In this document: positions 26,505 to 35,604 of the stretch, piece by piece | Layout: every line of letters begins with the position of its first letter | Numbering within the stretch: the first letter of the stretch is position 1 | Assembly (NCBI GenBank): GCA_963728965.1 | Contig: CAVSMH010000006.1 | Location: forward strand, 558,001 to 622,000 | DNA length: 64,000 bases | Source of the DNA: DASQZT01 sp963728965 | GTDB lineage: Bacteria; Acidobacteriota; Terriglobia; Bryobacterales; Bryobacteraceae | Direction of reading: 5' to 3' | Translations under genes and position numbers: made by a program | Notes under the pieces: model-generated | What the model was told of the DNA's origin: nothing | Database searches by the model: none | Seen by the model: only the letters and a program-made list of their open reading frames with translations

Positions 26505-26764
26505 GGACAGGAACTCCTCTTCCTCCGGCCGCGGCCGCGAAGCACCTCCTCGTTTACAAATACTTCGCCGCCGGTGAAGTGGATCTTCCCCACACCGAAA
26601 CGCGCGGCATCCGCTCGTCTGTCTCCTGGTGCCGATTATTCCGGGTGTGGAAATCGTGTGAATGGCGTTTAGCAGCGATCCCGGCAAGTCCAAGGACAGA
26701 CTCGGGATAACTGGGGACGCGGAATAACGCCGGCGCACCTGCGCGTCTCGGGGGCTGCGGAAAA

Positions 26765-28315
26765 TTACGGCTGTGCGGGCGCCAGACCGGCCAGGAATTT
26801 CACGGTAAGAAACGTGTCGGCTTCGGCCGCCGGCTTGTCGGGCCGGTAGCGCTTCACGCGCGCGAAGCGAAGGGCCAGGCCGCTGGCATAGCGGGGGCTG
26901 ATCTGGAGATCGTTGAAGGCGATCTCGACGACCAGCTTGGGCTCGACGTACACGGTGTACTGGTCGCGGGCGATCTCGATTTTGAGGAACTGTTCGGTCT
27001 GCCACGCGAGAAGTTCGTCGGTCAGGCCTTTGAACGTTTTGCCCAGCATGGCAAAGCCGCCCTTTTCGGTATCGCGTGCGCCCAGGTGGAGATTGCTGAG
27101 CCAGCCGCGGCGGCGGCCGCTGCCCCATTCCGCGGCAAGGACCACCAGGTCAAGCGTGCGCACCTTCTTGATCTTGAGCCAACTCTGGCCACGCGCGCCG
27201 GCGGCGTAACCGGCGGTGACGGACTTGGCCATGATGCCTTCGTGGCCGCGATCGAGCGCGGACTGGAGAAAAGCGGCGGCGGACCCGGCATCGCCAGTCA
27301 GGGTGTGCGGAACGAGCGCGGCGGCGGGGACGAGTTCGGCGAGCGCGAAGAAACGCCGCGATTGCGGCTCATCGAGCAGCGGCTGGCCATCGAGATAGAG
27401 GAGATCGAACCAGAACGGCGTGAGCGGAAGCGCGGCGCGCATGCGGTCGAGATCGAGCTTGCGGCCAAAACGGCGCATGGTGACCTGAAACGGCTGGGGT
27501 CGGCCTTCCGGGGTGAGGCTCAGGACCTCGCCTTCGGCGATGAAGTCGTGCGCGGGCATGGCACGGGCGGCTTCAACGATCTCCGGGACAGCGGGGGTGA
27601 CGTCGTTCAGATTGCGCGAGAACACGGCGACCTGGCCGCCGGAGCGGTGCACCTGGACACGGGCGCCATCGAATTTATATTCGAGCGCGGCCTCACCGAG
27701 ATCGGAGAGCGCATCGCCCACGTCTTCGGCGGTCTGGGCGAGCATCGGCTGCACGGGCCGGAACAGTTGGACGTCGCACTGGTCGAGACCGGCCGGCCCC
27801 GATTCGTGGAGCAGGCGAGCCACATGGGCGATATCTCCGGCCATCATGACGGCGCGGCGGACGCGGTCGGGCGGGGCGGCGAAAGCCTTGGCAAGCGATT
27901 CGAGCATGATGCCTTCGAGAGCGCCCTGGCGCAGTTCGCCCAGGATCAGGCCCGTGAGGAACGACTGTTCGGGCTGCGTGGCGCGGGTGAACAGCGCCTG
28001 GAGCAGCTCACGGCGGCGCCGATCGGACCCCGGGCCGGAGAGGCCGGCCAGCGATTCCAGAGCCTGGTTCACATCGCGGATTTCGAGCGCCGGATTGGCG
28101 GCCGGCGTCGCGCCGGCATCACGTAGGGCGGCATAGCCCGCGTTGATCCGGTTCTGCAGCGTGCGGCCGGAAAGGAAGGCCACCACGGACTCGATCTCCT
28201 CCACCGTGGCGTGCCGCAGCAGCGCGGAAAGGAGGCCGATCTTTTCCAGCCGCTTCGGCGTTTCCGCGACGCGGCGGGAGGTTTCAACAATGTCGTGGAG
28301 GAGCACTGGAGGCAT
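26765..28315 (-). CDS. ATP-dependent DNA ligase
   Basis: 516 residues from the ATG at 28315. The nucleotidyltransferase motif I is YKFDGARVQVH with Lys214 as the AMP-accepting residue; further ligase motifs follow (AEGEVLS, GHEGIMAKS for motif IV, and YAAGARGQSWLKIKK for motif V). The N-terminal 200 residues are the helical DNA-binding domain of archaeal and actinobacterial LigB-type ligases. Such ligases seal nicks in repair and are accessory to the NAD-dependent LigA. The stand-alone polymerase-domain gene nearby suggests a joint repair role. Convergent with the ETF-QO gene across a 260-bp gap in which I see no gene. Confidence 0.9.
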   Translation of the reverse strand: MPPVLLHDIVETSRRVAETPKRLEKIGLLSALLRHATVEEIESVVAFLSGRTLQNRINAGYAALRDAGATPAANPALEIRDVNQALESLAGLSGPGSDRRRRELLQALFTRATQPEQSFLTGLILGELRQGALEGIMLESLAKAFAAPPDRVRRAVMMAGDIAHVARLLHESGPAGLDQCDVQLFRPVQPMLAQTAEDVGDALSDLGEAALEYKFDGARVQVHRSGGQVAVFSRNLNDVTPAVPEIVEAARAMPAHDFIAEGEVLSLTPEGRPQPFQVTMRRFGRKLDLDRMRAALPLTPFWFDLLYLDGQPLLDEPQSRRFFALAELVPAAALVPHTLTGDAGSAAAFLQSALDRGHEGIMAKSVTAGYAAGARGQSWLKIKKVRTLDLVVLAAEWGSGRRRGWLSNLHLGARDTEKGGFAMLGKTFKGLTDELLAWQTEQFLKIEIARDQYTVYVEPKLVVEIAFNDLQISPRYASGLALRFARVKRYRPDKPAAEADTFLTVKFLAGLAPAQP

Positions 28316-28372
28316 GATAGCGGAAGTGGTGGAGTCTCCGTGGCAGCCCCACCGCGCGTTTTTTTTTGCGGC

Positions 28373-28378
28373 TATACT
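28373..28378 (+). promoter_or_regulatory. -10 box for a probably leaderless M1 peptidase transcript
   Basis: TATACT ends 6 nt before the ATG at 28385, so transcription would begin at the A of the ATG. A 10-T run lies within the -10/-35 spacer, there is no Shine-Dalgarno, and the -35 region is weak. Confidence 0.5.
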
Positions 28379-28384
28379 CGGTTG

Positions 28385-30421
28385 ATGTCAAATCTCAGGC
28401 ACGCGCTTTGCCTGGCTGTTCTGGCGGGTTCAGCCGCCGCGGCAACCCCTCCGATCGTCAATTATCGGATGCAGGCGCGACTGGATAACACCCGCAAGAC
28501 CATCGATGGCCATGAGACCCTGACCTGGTTCAACGACTCGCCCGACACCATTCACGAGCTCCAGTTTCATCTCTACCTGAACGCGTTTCAAAACGAGAAG
28601 AGTTCGTTCATGCGTGAATCCGGAGGGCAGTTGCGCGGCGACCGCATTCCCAAGGAAGGCTGGGGCTATATCGAAATCCGCAAAATGCAGGTCGCCGGAG
28701 GGGCCGACCTCACCAGCGCCGTTCGCTTCATCCACCCCGACGACGACAATACCGATGACCGGACCGTGGCCGCCGTTGCGCTCCCCCAGCCCGTGCTCCC
28801 CGCTGCCAGCATCACGCTCGATATCGATTTCCTTTCCAAACTCCCCAAAGTGTTCGCGCGCACCGGCTACCACAACGATTTCTACATGGTCGGCCAGTGG
28901 TTTCCGAAGATCGGCGTCTATGAAAAGCCCGGCGAGCGATACTCCCAACAGGGCCAGTGGAACTGCCACCAGTTCCATACCAACTCGGAGTTCTACGCCG
29001 ATTACGGCCAGTACGATGTCACCATCACCGTGCCCCCGACCTTCGTGGTGGGGGCCACCGGGGTCCAGCAGAGCCGCAACGGTAACACCTACCGCTTCAC
29101 CCAGAACAACGTCCACGATTTCGCCTGGACTGCATCGCCGCGCTACATCCGCGTGGAACGCGAGTTCGATCCCCCCCACGAAGTCTCCGCCGCGGAGTTG
29201 GCCTCCGTCGCGAAGCTCGTCGGGAAAACGGAAGACGAAGTCCGCCTCCAGCCGGTGCGCATGATCCTGCTCATTCAGCCCGAGCACCGCGAGCAGATCG
29301 ACCGCCACTTCCGCTCGCTCATCAACGGCATGAAGTGGTTCGGCCTCTGGTACGGAGCCTATCCTTACCAGACCATCACCGTGGTCGATCCCGAGTTCGG
29401 CGCGGGCGGCGCCGGCGGCATGGAGTATCCCACCCTCATCACCGCGGGCACATCCTGGCACGCCTCCTCCCACGAATGGAATCCCGAAGAGGTCATCGTC
29501 CACGAGTTCGGTCACCAGTATTGGTACGGCATGGTCGGCACCAACGAGTTCGAAGAGTCCTGGCTCGACGAGGGCTTCAACACCTACTCCACCAGCAAGA
29601 TCATCGACCAGGTGTACGGACCCGCGTACCTGCCGTTTCATTTTCTCGGTTTTTCCGTCAGCGGCCTGCTCGGCGTCCCCACCTCCACCGCCGAAAAGCT
29701 GAACCGCATCGCCTACCTCGATTACCGGAAGGTGGACCCGGTGGTGTGCAATTCGTGGAGCTATTACGATTCCACCAGCTACGGTATCAACTCGTACATG
29801 CGGCCCGGGACGTTGTTGAAAACCATGGAGAACTACCTCGGCGCGCCGGTGATGGCCCGCATCATGCGGACCTGGTTTGAGCGCTACCGGTACCGTCACC
29901 CCACCAGCATGGATTTCCGCAACGTGGTCAACGAAGTCTCCGGCAAGGACATGGGCTGGTTTTTCGACCAGTTCGTCTTCGGCACCAACGAGCTCGATTA
30001 TCGCGTGGCCAGCGTCGAAAGCGAATCCGTTCCCATACCCCGCGGGCTCTTCTTCCAGAACGGAAAACGCGTGGCGGTCACCGACAAAGACGTCCAGCGA
30101 GAGAAAAAGAAGAAGCAGCCGGAGCAGTTCCGCACCGTAATCAAACTCGTTCGCCAGGGCGAAACCGTCATGCCCGTGCATATGCGGCTGACGCTCGAAA
30201 ACGGCGAGACCATCGAACGCGATTGGGACGGCATCGGCCGCTGGATGAAGTACGACATCACCCGGCCTTCGCGGGCCAAACGCGTCGAGATCGACCCCCA
30301 AAGCCGGATCCTCCTCGACGCCAGCTTCACGAATAACAGTTGGGTCAGCAGCCCCGACCCGCTGCCGTTCACCAAATGGTTTTCAAACCTGCTCTTCTGG
30401 GCCCAGATGGTGCTGCCATGA
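28385..30421 (+). CDS. M1 family metallopeptidase, secreted
   Basis: 678 residues with a signal peptide (ALCLAVLAGSAAAA). The zinc site is complete: HEFGH (His373, Glu374, His377) and Glu396 in WLDEGF, the HExxH-x18-E arrangement of M1 aminopeptidases. A GGMEYP segment about 55 residues earlier stands for the GAMEN substrate motif, so exopeptidase activity is likely, although the motif has diverged. The N-terminal 250 residues form the usual beta-saddle. Exported peptide degradation is the expected role. The next gene starts in the stop codon (ATGA), so a membrane partner is co-translated. Confidence 0.88.
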   Translation: MSNLRHALCLAVLAGSAAAATPPIVNYRMQARLDNTRKTIDGHETLTWFNDSPDTIHELQFHLYLNAFQNEKSSFMRESGGQLRGDRIPKEGWGYIEIRKMQVAGGADLTSAVRFIHPDDDNTDDRTVAAVALPQPVLPAASITLDIDFLSKLPKVFARTGYHNDFYMVGQWFPKIGVYEKPGERYSQQGQWNCHQFHTNSEFYADYGQYDVTITVPPTFVVGATGVQQSRNGNTYRFTQNNVHDFAWTASPRYIRVEREFDPPHEVSAAELASVAKLVGKTEDEVRLQPVRMILLIQPEHREQIDRHFRSLINGMKWFGLWYGAYPYQTITVVDPEFGAGGAGGMEYPTLITAGTSWHASSHEWNPEEVIVHEFGHQYWYGMVGTNEFEESWLDEGFNTYSTSKIIDQVYGPAYLPFHFLGFSVSGLLGVPTSTAEKLNRIAYLDYRKVDPVVCNSWSYYDSTSYGINSYMRPGTLLKTMENYLGAPVMARIMRTWFERYRYRHPTSMDFRNVVNEVSGKDMGWFFDQFVFGTNELDYRVASVESESVPIPRGLFFQNGKRVAVTDKDVQREKKKKQPEQFRTVIKLVRQGETVMPVHMRLTLENGETIERDWDGIGRWMKYDITRPSRAKRVEIDPQSRILLDASFTNNSWVSSPDPLPFTKWFSNLLFWAQMVLP

Positions 30422-31419
30422 CCCTCATCGCCGCGTTGCGCCTCGGCCTGCGGGCGCTGTCGCTCCGCAAACGGATGTGGCTGCTGTTCTACGGCGTCAC
30501 CACGCTTTGGGCCTTGGCCGTCGTCGCTCCCGTGATCGCCCTGCTCCTGGCGACCCTGGGGGAGAGCGCCTGGGCTTCGGGAATGGCCGGCAATTTCGAC
30601 GTCCAGTTCATCGCCGAACTGATCTTCGGCAAGAGCGCCGGGCTGTCGTTCACCACTCTGATGGCCGCCGGCGCCGCGGTATTCGCGGTCGCCGCCATCG
30701 CCCACGTGTTTCTGCTGGGCGGCGCCATCCAGCTGTTCTGCGCGCACGAGCCGTTTTCCCCGGCCGCCTTCTTTGATGGCTGCGGCAGGCACTTCTGGCG
30801 CTTCGTCCGCCTGGCTCTCGTGTCGGCCCTGTTCTACGTCGCGGTGATGGGCCTGTCCCGGGGGCTCAATGGCCTCGGCAATAAAATCTGGGGCGAGGGG
30901 TCGGTCCAGACTCCACTGATTTACTGGGACTGGTTCCGTACGGCGCTCGTGCTGGTGTTGTTCGGACTGGTGAACCTCTGCTTCGATTACGCGCGCATCC
31001 GGCTGGTGGCCGAGGACAGCCGCAAAGCGTTCCGCGGCGCTATGGCTTCCATACGATTCGTATTCCGGAATTTCCGCCGCACCGCGGGGCTGTACGCCGT
31101 GCTTTGGGCCAGTCTGCTGGCGATTCTGTTGGCCTATCGCGGCGCGGCCGAGTTGCTGGCGCAGCCCACGCTCGGAATCGTGATCGTGCTATTCCTCATC
31201 CGGCAGATTACCGTGATCGCCCACACCGGCATGCAACTGGTGTTCTATTCGAGCCAGTCCGAGATGTACCTGGCGCTGGCCCCGCCCAAGGTCGTCTCCG
31301 AGGAGCCGATGGAAGCCGGATCGCCGCTGCCTGAACCGGAGGCCGCCGCGGAGCCCATCGCGCCGGCACCGGAACTGTTGGCCGACGAGACGCCTACCAC
31401 GCCAGAGCCAGAGCGCTAG
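30418..31419 (+). CDS. multi-span membrane protein of unknown function
   Basis: 333 residues. About six hydrophobic segments are visible (roughly residues 21-45, 78-105, 128-150, 175-195, 228-245 and 252-280), followed by a soluble tail of about 45 residues rich in Pro, Glu and Ala. I do not recognise a family motif. It is coupled to the M1 peptidase gene by an ATGA overlap and its 3' end overlaps the convergent gamma-glutamyltransferase gene by 26 bp. It could anchor or serve the peptidase, but nothing in the sequence proves this. Confidence 0.75.
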   Translation: MTLIAALRLGLRALSLRKRMWLLFYGVTTLWALAVVAPVIALLLATLGESAWASGMAGNFDVQFIAELIFGKSAGLSFTTLMAAGAAVFAVAAIAHVFLLGGAIQLFCAHEPFSPAAFFDGCGRHFWRFVRLALVSALFYVAVMGLSRGLNGLGNKIWGEGSVQTPLIYWDWFRTALVLVLFGLVNLCFDYARIRLVAEDSRKAFRGAMASIRFVFRNFRRTAGLYAVLWASLLAILLAYRGAAELLAQPTLGIVIVLFLIRQITVIAHTGMQLVFYSSQSEMYLALAPPKVVSEEPMEAGSPLPEPEAAAEPIAPAPELLADETPTTPEPER

Positions 31420-33211
31420 TCCGCGGGTCCGCCCCGGCGCTCACCGTCCCGGTGGCCTCCTCCACCATGATGGCCGCACTGTCGTTCAATGACCACGGCG
31501 CCCGCATCGTCACTTTATGCCCGCGGCGGGCCAGCTCGTCCTTCACCGCTTCCGGAATCCGGCTCTCCAGCCACAGGTCGCCCGGATACATCGTGTGGGG
31601 AAACGGCGATGCCGGAAACGAACGCGTCGACCAGCGCGGCGCCTCGATGGCCTGCTGCACGTTCATCCCGAAATCCACCACATCGATCAGCGTCTGTATG
31701 GTGCGCATGCACTGATCGTCCCCGCCCGGACTCCCCGTAATCAGGAAGGGCTTGCCATCTTTCATCACCAAGGTGCCTTGCAGCGTGCTGCGCGGGCGCT
31801 TCCCCGGCTCGAGCGCGTTGGCGTGCCCCGGCACCAGTGAGTAGTAATCGCCGCGGCAGTTCAGCGGGAATCCCAGGCTCCCCATCACTACCTTGGTGCC
31901 GAATGCGCTGTGCAGGCTCGGCGTGAACGACACCATGTTGCGGTCGCGATCGACCACCGCAATGTAGCTGGTGTCGCCCAGGTGGTCCGCATCGCCGCGC
32001 GTGGTGACATCGGGCGGCCGGTCTACCGGCGTGTAGTCCGGCCCGGCGTACGCGGTCACATCGCCCGGACGGAGCTCGAGCGACGCCTTCGCAGGATCGA
32101 TCAGTTTGCGGCGCTCGGCGGCATACTCCTTGGACAGCAGCCCCGCATAAGGAATCTTGATGAAATCCATGTCGCCCAGGTAGCGCTCCCGGTCGGCCAT
32201 CGCCAGCTTCATAGCTTCCACCGAAGTGTGCACGAAGTCCGCGGAGTTCAGCCCCATCTTCTTCAGGTCGTACCCTTCCAAGAGGTTGAGCGCGATCAAC
32301 TCCGTGGGTCCCTGGGTGGCCGATGCGTTCTTGTAGACCGTATAGCCGCGATAGTCGATCGAGACCGGTTCTTCGAGCTTCGCGGTATACGAGGCAAAAT
32401 CCTCGTAGCGGAACAGGCCGCCGTTGTCTTCGGAAAACCGCGCCATCTCGCGCGCGATGTCGCCTTTGTAAAAACGGTCGCGGGCGGCTTTCAACCCGGC
32501 CTCGCGGCCCTTCGGCGCGGCTTCCTTTTCGGTCTCCACCAGGCGCCGCATGGTGCGCGCCAGGTCCGGATTCTTCCATACCTGTCCGTCCTGCCAGCGC
32601 TGGCCGTTCGGCGCTCCGTACACGCGCGCGCTTGTCGGATACTTCGCCAGCGCGGGCGAATTCAGCATTCTTCCCATCGGCACGCCGCGCTCACACAGTT
32701 CGATCGCCGGCGCCAGCAACTCGCCGAAGCTCTTCGTGCCCCACCGCGAAAGCAGGATGTACCAGGCATCCACCACGCCCGGCACCGTGCCCGAAAGCAG
32801 CGAATCGTTCACCGGAATCTTGCCGTCGTTATGGGTCTTGTACCACTCGATGGTGGCCAGCTTCGGTGCCGTTCCCTCGGCATTGAGCGAGAGCACTTTT
32901 TTCTGCCTGGCGTCGTAGATGAGCAGCACCGCGTCGCTTCCCATGCCGTTCATGTTCGGTTGCACTACGCCGAGCACGGCCTGCCCGGCCACAATGGCAT
33001 CGAAGGCGTTGCCGCCCGCGCGCAGCACGCGTTCGGCGGTCATCGTCGCCTGCGGCATCATGGATGCCGCGGCGTACTCCGTACCGCGTGCCAGTTGCTT
33101 CATGGTCTGGCTGGACGGCCGCGGCGCCCTCTCCTGTCCGCCGGTGGCCGGCTGCGCGCTCAGCGTGGCCGCTGCCAGCCCTATCGCGAGGAACGTCTGA
33201 TATCGGACCAT
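31394..33211 (-). CDS. ggt: gamma-glutamyltransferase, periplasmic
   Basis: 605 residues with an N-terminal signal sequence (FLAIGLAAATLSAQ). It follows the Ntn-hydrolase GGT family: AERVLRAGGNAFDAIVA near the N-terminus, the NMNGMGSDAVLLIYD substrate segment, and the autocleavage/nucleophile site as Thr414 in GDTSYIAVVD, with HSAFGTKVVMGSLGFPLN after it. It should cleave itself into two subunits and hydrolyse or transfer gamma-glutamyl groups, for example from glutathione. The family has GGT and GGT-like hydrolases that sequence alone does not separate, so the symbol is by family. A small secreted protein gene lies 24 bp upstream. Confidence 0.88.
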   Translation of the reverse strand: MVRYQTFLAIGLAAATLSAQPATGGQERAPRPSSQTMKQLARGTEYAAASMMPQATMTAERVLRAGGNAFDAIVAGQAVLGVVQPNMNGMGSDAVLLIYDARQKKVLSLNAEGTAPKLATIEWYKTHNDGKIPVNDSLLSGTVPGVVDAWYILLSRWGTKSFGELLAPAIELCERGVPMGRMLNSPALAKYPTSARVYGAPNGQRWQDGQVWKNPDLARTMRRLVETEKEAAPKGREAGLKAARDRFYKGDIAREMARFSEDNGGLFRYEDFASYTAKLEEPVSIDYRGYTVYKNASATQGPTELIALNLLEGYDLKKMGLNSADFVHTSVEAMKLAMADRERYLGDMDFIKIPYAGLLSKEYAAERRKLIDPAKASLELRPGDVTAYAGPDYTPVDRPPDVTTRGDADHLGDTSYIAVVDRDRNMVSFTPSLHSAFGTKVVMGSLGFPLNCRGDYYSLVPGHANALEPGKRPRSTLQGTLVMKDGKPFLITGSPGGDDQCMRTIQTLIDVVDFGMNVQQAIEAPRWSTRSFPASPFPHTMYPGDLWLESRIPEAVKDELARRGHKVTMRAPWSLNDSAAIMVEEATGTVSAGADPRTSALALAW

Positions 33212-33235
33212 AACCTCTCCTGGGACGTCAGTATC

Positions 33236-33478
33236 TCAAAATGTGTGCCACGGCGCTTCGAATACCAGCCGGATGGACTGCATCGGCGCCGTCGGCTCGA
33301 GGGCGAATTCACCCCGCTCATCGGAAAAAGTCTTGAGCGATAGGTCGGCCGCGCGGACGGCGACGTCTTTCCTGGGCCGGACGTCCCGGTCGTGAATGCT
33401 CCCGCGGATGGCGGCGGCAGGAAGAATCGCGGCGAAGGCCACGAGAAGAAGAAGGCAGGCGATGATGGTGGCACGCAT
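33236..33478 (-). CDS. small secreted protein with a carboxypeptidase-regulatory-like segment
   Basis: 80 residues: a clear signal peptide (IIACLLLLVAFAAILPAAA) and a mature part of about 55 residues beginning IRGSIHDRDVRPRKDVAV and continuing through TFSDERGEFALE, the pattern of a truncated CarboxypepD_reg/Ig-like fold. It ends at FEAPWHTF, shorter than a full domain. The gene is just upstream of the gamma-glutamyltransferase on the same strand and likely co-transcribed. It could be a genuine small secreted protein or the N-terminal remnant of a larger one. Confidence 0.55.
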   Translation of the reverse strand: MRATIIACLLLLVAFAAILPAAAIRGSIHDRDVRPRKDVAVRAADLSLKTFSDERGEFALEPTAPMQSIRLVFEAPWHTF

Positions 33479-33526
33479 CGGATGAGGGAACCTCCGAGAG
33501 CCACGAGTATAAGCGATTTCAGGTCT

Positions 33527-35449
33527 CTATATCCTATGGAATGCCTTCAAAACCTCGCGCGTCGAGTAGTGCAGCGCGATCGGCCGACCGTGCGGGCAGC
33601 TCATCGGGCAATCCGTGGCGGCCAGCGCGCGCAGCAGCCAATCCATCTTTCCCGCATCCAGCGGCGTGTTGATTTTGATCGCCGCCCGGCAGGCAATCGA
33701 TGCGCAGATGCCCCGCCGCAAATCGTCCAGCGATGCGCCGCGCATTTCGCTTTCGGCAATTTCCAGAATCTCGAACAGGATCCGCTCCAGGTCCGGCGCG
33801 CTCACCGCCGCGGGCGCGGCTTTGATGGCAATCGTGCGATTGCCGAACGGCTCCGTTTCGAATCCCGAGGCGTGCAGCTCATCCGCGATGCGCGCATAGT
33901 CGATCTGCTGCTCCGCCGTCAACTGCACGATGCGCGGCATGAGCAGGCGCTGCATCTCCACCCGTCCCGCCGCCCGCTGCTTCAGCACCAGCTCGAACAG
34001 AATGCGCTCGTGCGCCACGTGCTGGTCGATGATCCATAAACCGTCGCGCCCCGCCGCAATAATGAAACTGTTGTGGATCTGTCCCAGCGGCCGCAGGTCC
34101 GACAGCCCCGACAGAGACATCTCGGGCGTCGGAATCGCTTCCGGCGGGAATTCGCCGTGCATGTCCAGCCGCCGTTGCGGTTTCATCGACACCGCCGCCG
34201 CGGTGGTGAATTCGATTGGCGGCGCGCTGAAGTCCAGCCGCGGCGCCGGGCCGGCCGCCGGCCGCAGCGTGAACTCCGGCAGCGGCTCCTCGCGCGCCGG
34301 CTCCACCATGGTCGCTGCCGACGGTGCTTCGTTCGCCAGCATCTGGCTGAATTCCGAGTAGGGCAGCCGCGCCGCCGGCTGCACCGCCGGGGTCGCTCGC
34401 GCGCCCGGCGAAAACGACGGCGCCGGACGGCTCTCCATCAGCCGCTCGCGCAGCGTGTCCCGCACGAAATCGTGCACTACCGAACCGTGCCGGAACCGTA
34501 CCTCGGTTTTCGAGGGATGCACGTTCACGTCCACCTCTTCCGCATCGCACTCCAGAAACAGCAAGGCGAACGGATAGGACGAGGCCGGCATCAGATTGTG
34601 GTAGGCCGACGAGAGCGCGTGCAGCAGCAGCCGGTCGCGGATCAGCCGCCCGTTTACGAAAACGTAAATCGAATTCCGGTTCGCCTTCTGCACCTGCGGG
34701 CGGGAAAAAAACCCGTTCAGCCGAAACCGGCGCGGCCCGATTTCGTCGGGAACCATCAGCTCCTTTTCCCGCATCCCGATTTCCACGAGTTCGTCCAGTA
34801 CCTGGCTTCCGAAAACCTGGTACACCCGCTCCTTCATCGTCCCCACCGGCGTCACGTGCAGCAGGTCATCGGCGTTGCTCCTGAGCTGAAACGTTTTGTC
34901 CGGGTGCGCCAGGCTGTAGTGCGTCACCAGCGAGGCGATATGCGCCAGTTCCGTCGGCTCCGTGCGCAAAAATTTCCGCCGCGCCGGCACGTTATAAAAG
35001 AGGTCGCGCACGGTGATCGCCGTGCCGCATCCCAGCGCCGCCTCCTCGCACCGCAGCATCTTCCCCCCGGCGATCTCGATCCGCGTGCCGGTCGTTTCCT
35101 CCGCCGCGTGCGTTTCCAGCAGCAGGCGCGAAACCGAGGCGATCGACGGCAGCGCTTCTCCACGGAATCCCAGCGTGACGATCGAGAGCAGGTCTTTCAC
35201 GTCCCGCAGCTTGCTGGTCGCATGCCGCTCGAAGGCCAGCAGCGCGTCGTCCCGCAGCATGCCGCAACCGTCGTCCACGATGCGGATCAGCCGCCGCCCG
35301 CCAGCTTCCACCTCCACCCGCAGGTCGGTGGATCCCGCATCGAGCGAGTTCTCCAGCAGTTCCTTTACTACCGAAGCCGGTCGCTCCACCACCTCTCCCG
35401 CGGCTATCTTGTTGGCAACCTGGTCAGGCAGGATCCGGATGCGCCCCAT
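33527..35449 (-). CDS. mutL: DNA mismatch repair protein MutL
   Basis: 640 residues. The GHKL ATPase is intact: Glu30 in ELLENSLDAGS, DDGCGM, TLGFRGEALPSIASV, and a transducer domain with GRLIRD. The C-terminal domain has DQHVAHERILFE (475-486), the metal-binding endonuclease motif (DQHAxxExxxxE with Ala changed to Val), plus ACRAAIK and CPHGRP, so it is the nicking MutL type found where MutH is absent. A proline-rich linker spans about residues 330-440. No mutS gene is in the window. It diverges from the imuA-imuB-dnaE2 cassette across 155 bp. Confidence 0.93.
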   Translation of the reverse strand: MGRIRILPDQVANKIAAGEVVERPASVVKELLENSLDAGSTDLRVEVEAGGRRLIRIVDDGCGMLRDDALLAFERHATSKLRDVKDLLSIVTLGFRGEALPSIASVSRLLLETHAAEETTGTRIEIAGGKMLRCEEAALGCGTAITVRDLFYNVPARRKFLRTEPTELAHIASLVTHYSLAHPDKTFQLRSNADDLLHVTPVGTMKERVYQVFGSQVLDELVEIGMREKELMVPDEIGPRRFRLNGFFSRPQVQKANRNSIYVFVNGRLIRDRLLLHALSSAYHNLMPASSYPFALLFLECDAEEVDVNVHPSKTEVRFRHGSVVHDFVRDTLRERLMESRPAPSFSPGARATPAVQPAARLPYSEFSQMLANEAPSAATMVEPAREEPLPEFTLRPAAGPAPRLDFSAPPIEFTTAAAVSMKPQRRLDMHGEFPPEAIPTPEMSLSGLSDLRPLGQIHNSFIIAAGRDGLWIIDQHVAHERILFELVLKQRAAGRVEMQRLLMPRIVQLTAEQQIDYARIADELHASGFETEPFGNRTIAIKAAPAAVSAPDLERILFEILEIAESEMRGASLDDLRRGICASIACRAAIKINTPLDAGKMDWLLRALAATDCPMSCPHGRPIALHYSTREVLKAFHRI

Positions 35450-35506
35450 GTACTGACCACTATAGCTGGGAAACTCCGCCCCGTCTTTGGCTGAGTCCCC
35501 AAGCGA

Positions 35507-35522
35507 TTTCCGGGTCCGGAAA
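35507..35522. promoter_or_regulatory. perfect inverted repeat in the mutL-imuA divergent region
   Basis: TTTCCGG (35507-35513) and CCGGAAA (35516-35522) with a 2-bp spacer, near the middle of the divergent region and upstream of the imuA -35 box. It could be a regulator site. I know of no match to a defined operator. Confidence 0.35.
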
Positions 35523-35540
35523 CAGGGCCTCCGGTCCTGG

Positions 35541-35577
35541 TTGACGCGCGGGCCGGGCCGGCTGTATATATAAAGTT
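35541..35577 (+). promoter_or_regulatory. imuA promoter with SOS-box-like sequence
   Basis: TTGACG (35541-35546) and TATATA (35565-35570) are 18 bp apart. CTGTATATATAAAGTT (35562-35577) overlaps the -10: its first 11 bases equal the left part of the gammaproteobacterial LexA box (CTGTATATATA), whereas the right half ends GTT in place of CAG. LexA control of imuA-imuB-dnaE2 is known in other phyla; the box type in Acidobacteriota is not something I can confirm. Confidence 0.5.
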
Positions 35578-35604
35578 ATAGGCGAATAAAAAGCGAAATA
35601 CGCT

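Noticed and set aside
26505..26764. Short coding-like stretches in the gap between ETF-QO and ligase
   Set aside because: No frame has both a start with ribosome site and a recognisable motif; the gap lies between convergent genes.
28430..30301. Minus-strand open frame of over 600 codons opposite the M1 peptidase gene
   Set aside because: Antisense shadow of a gene with a complete zinc site; the reading has no recognisable domain.
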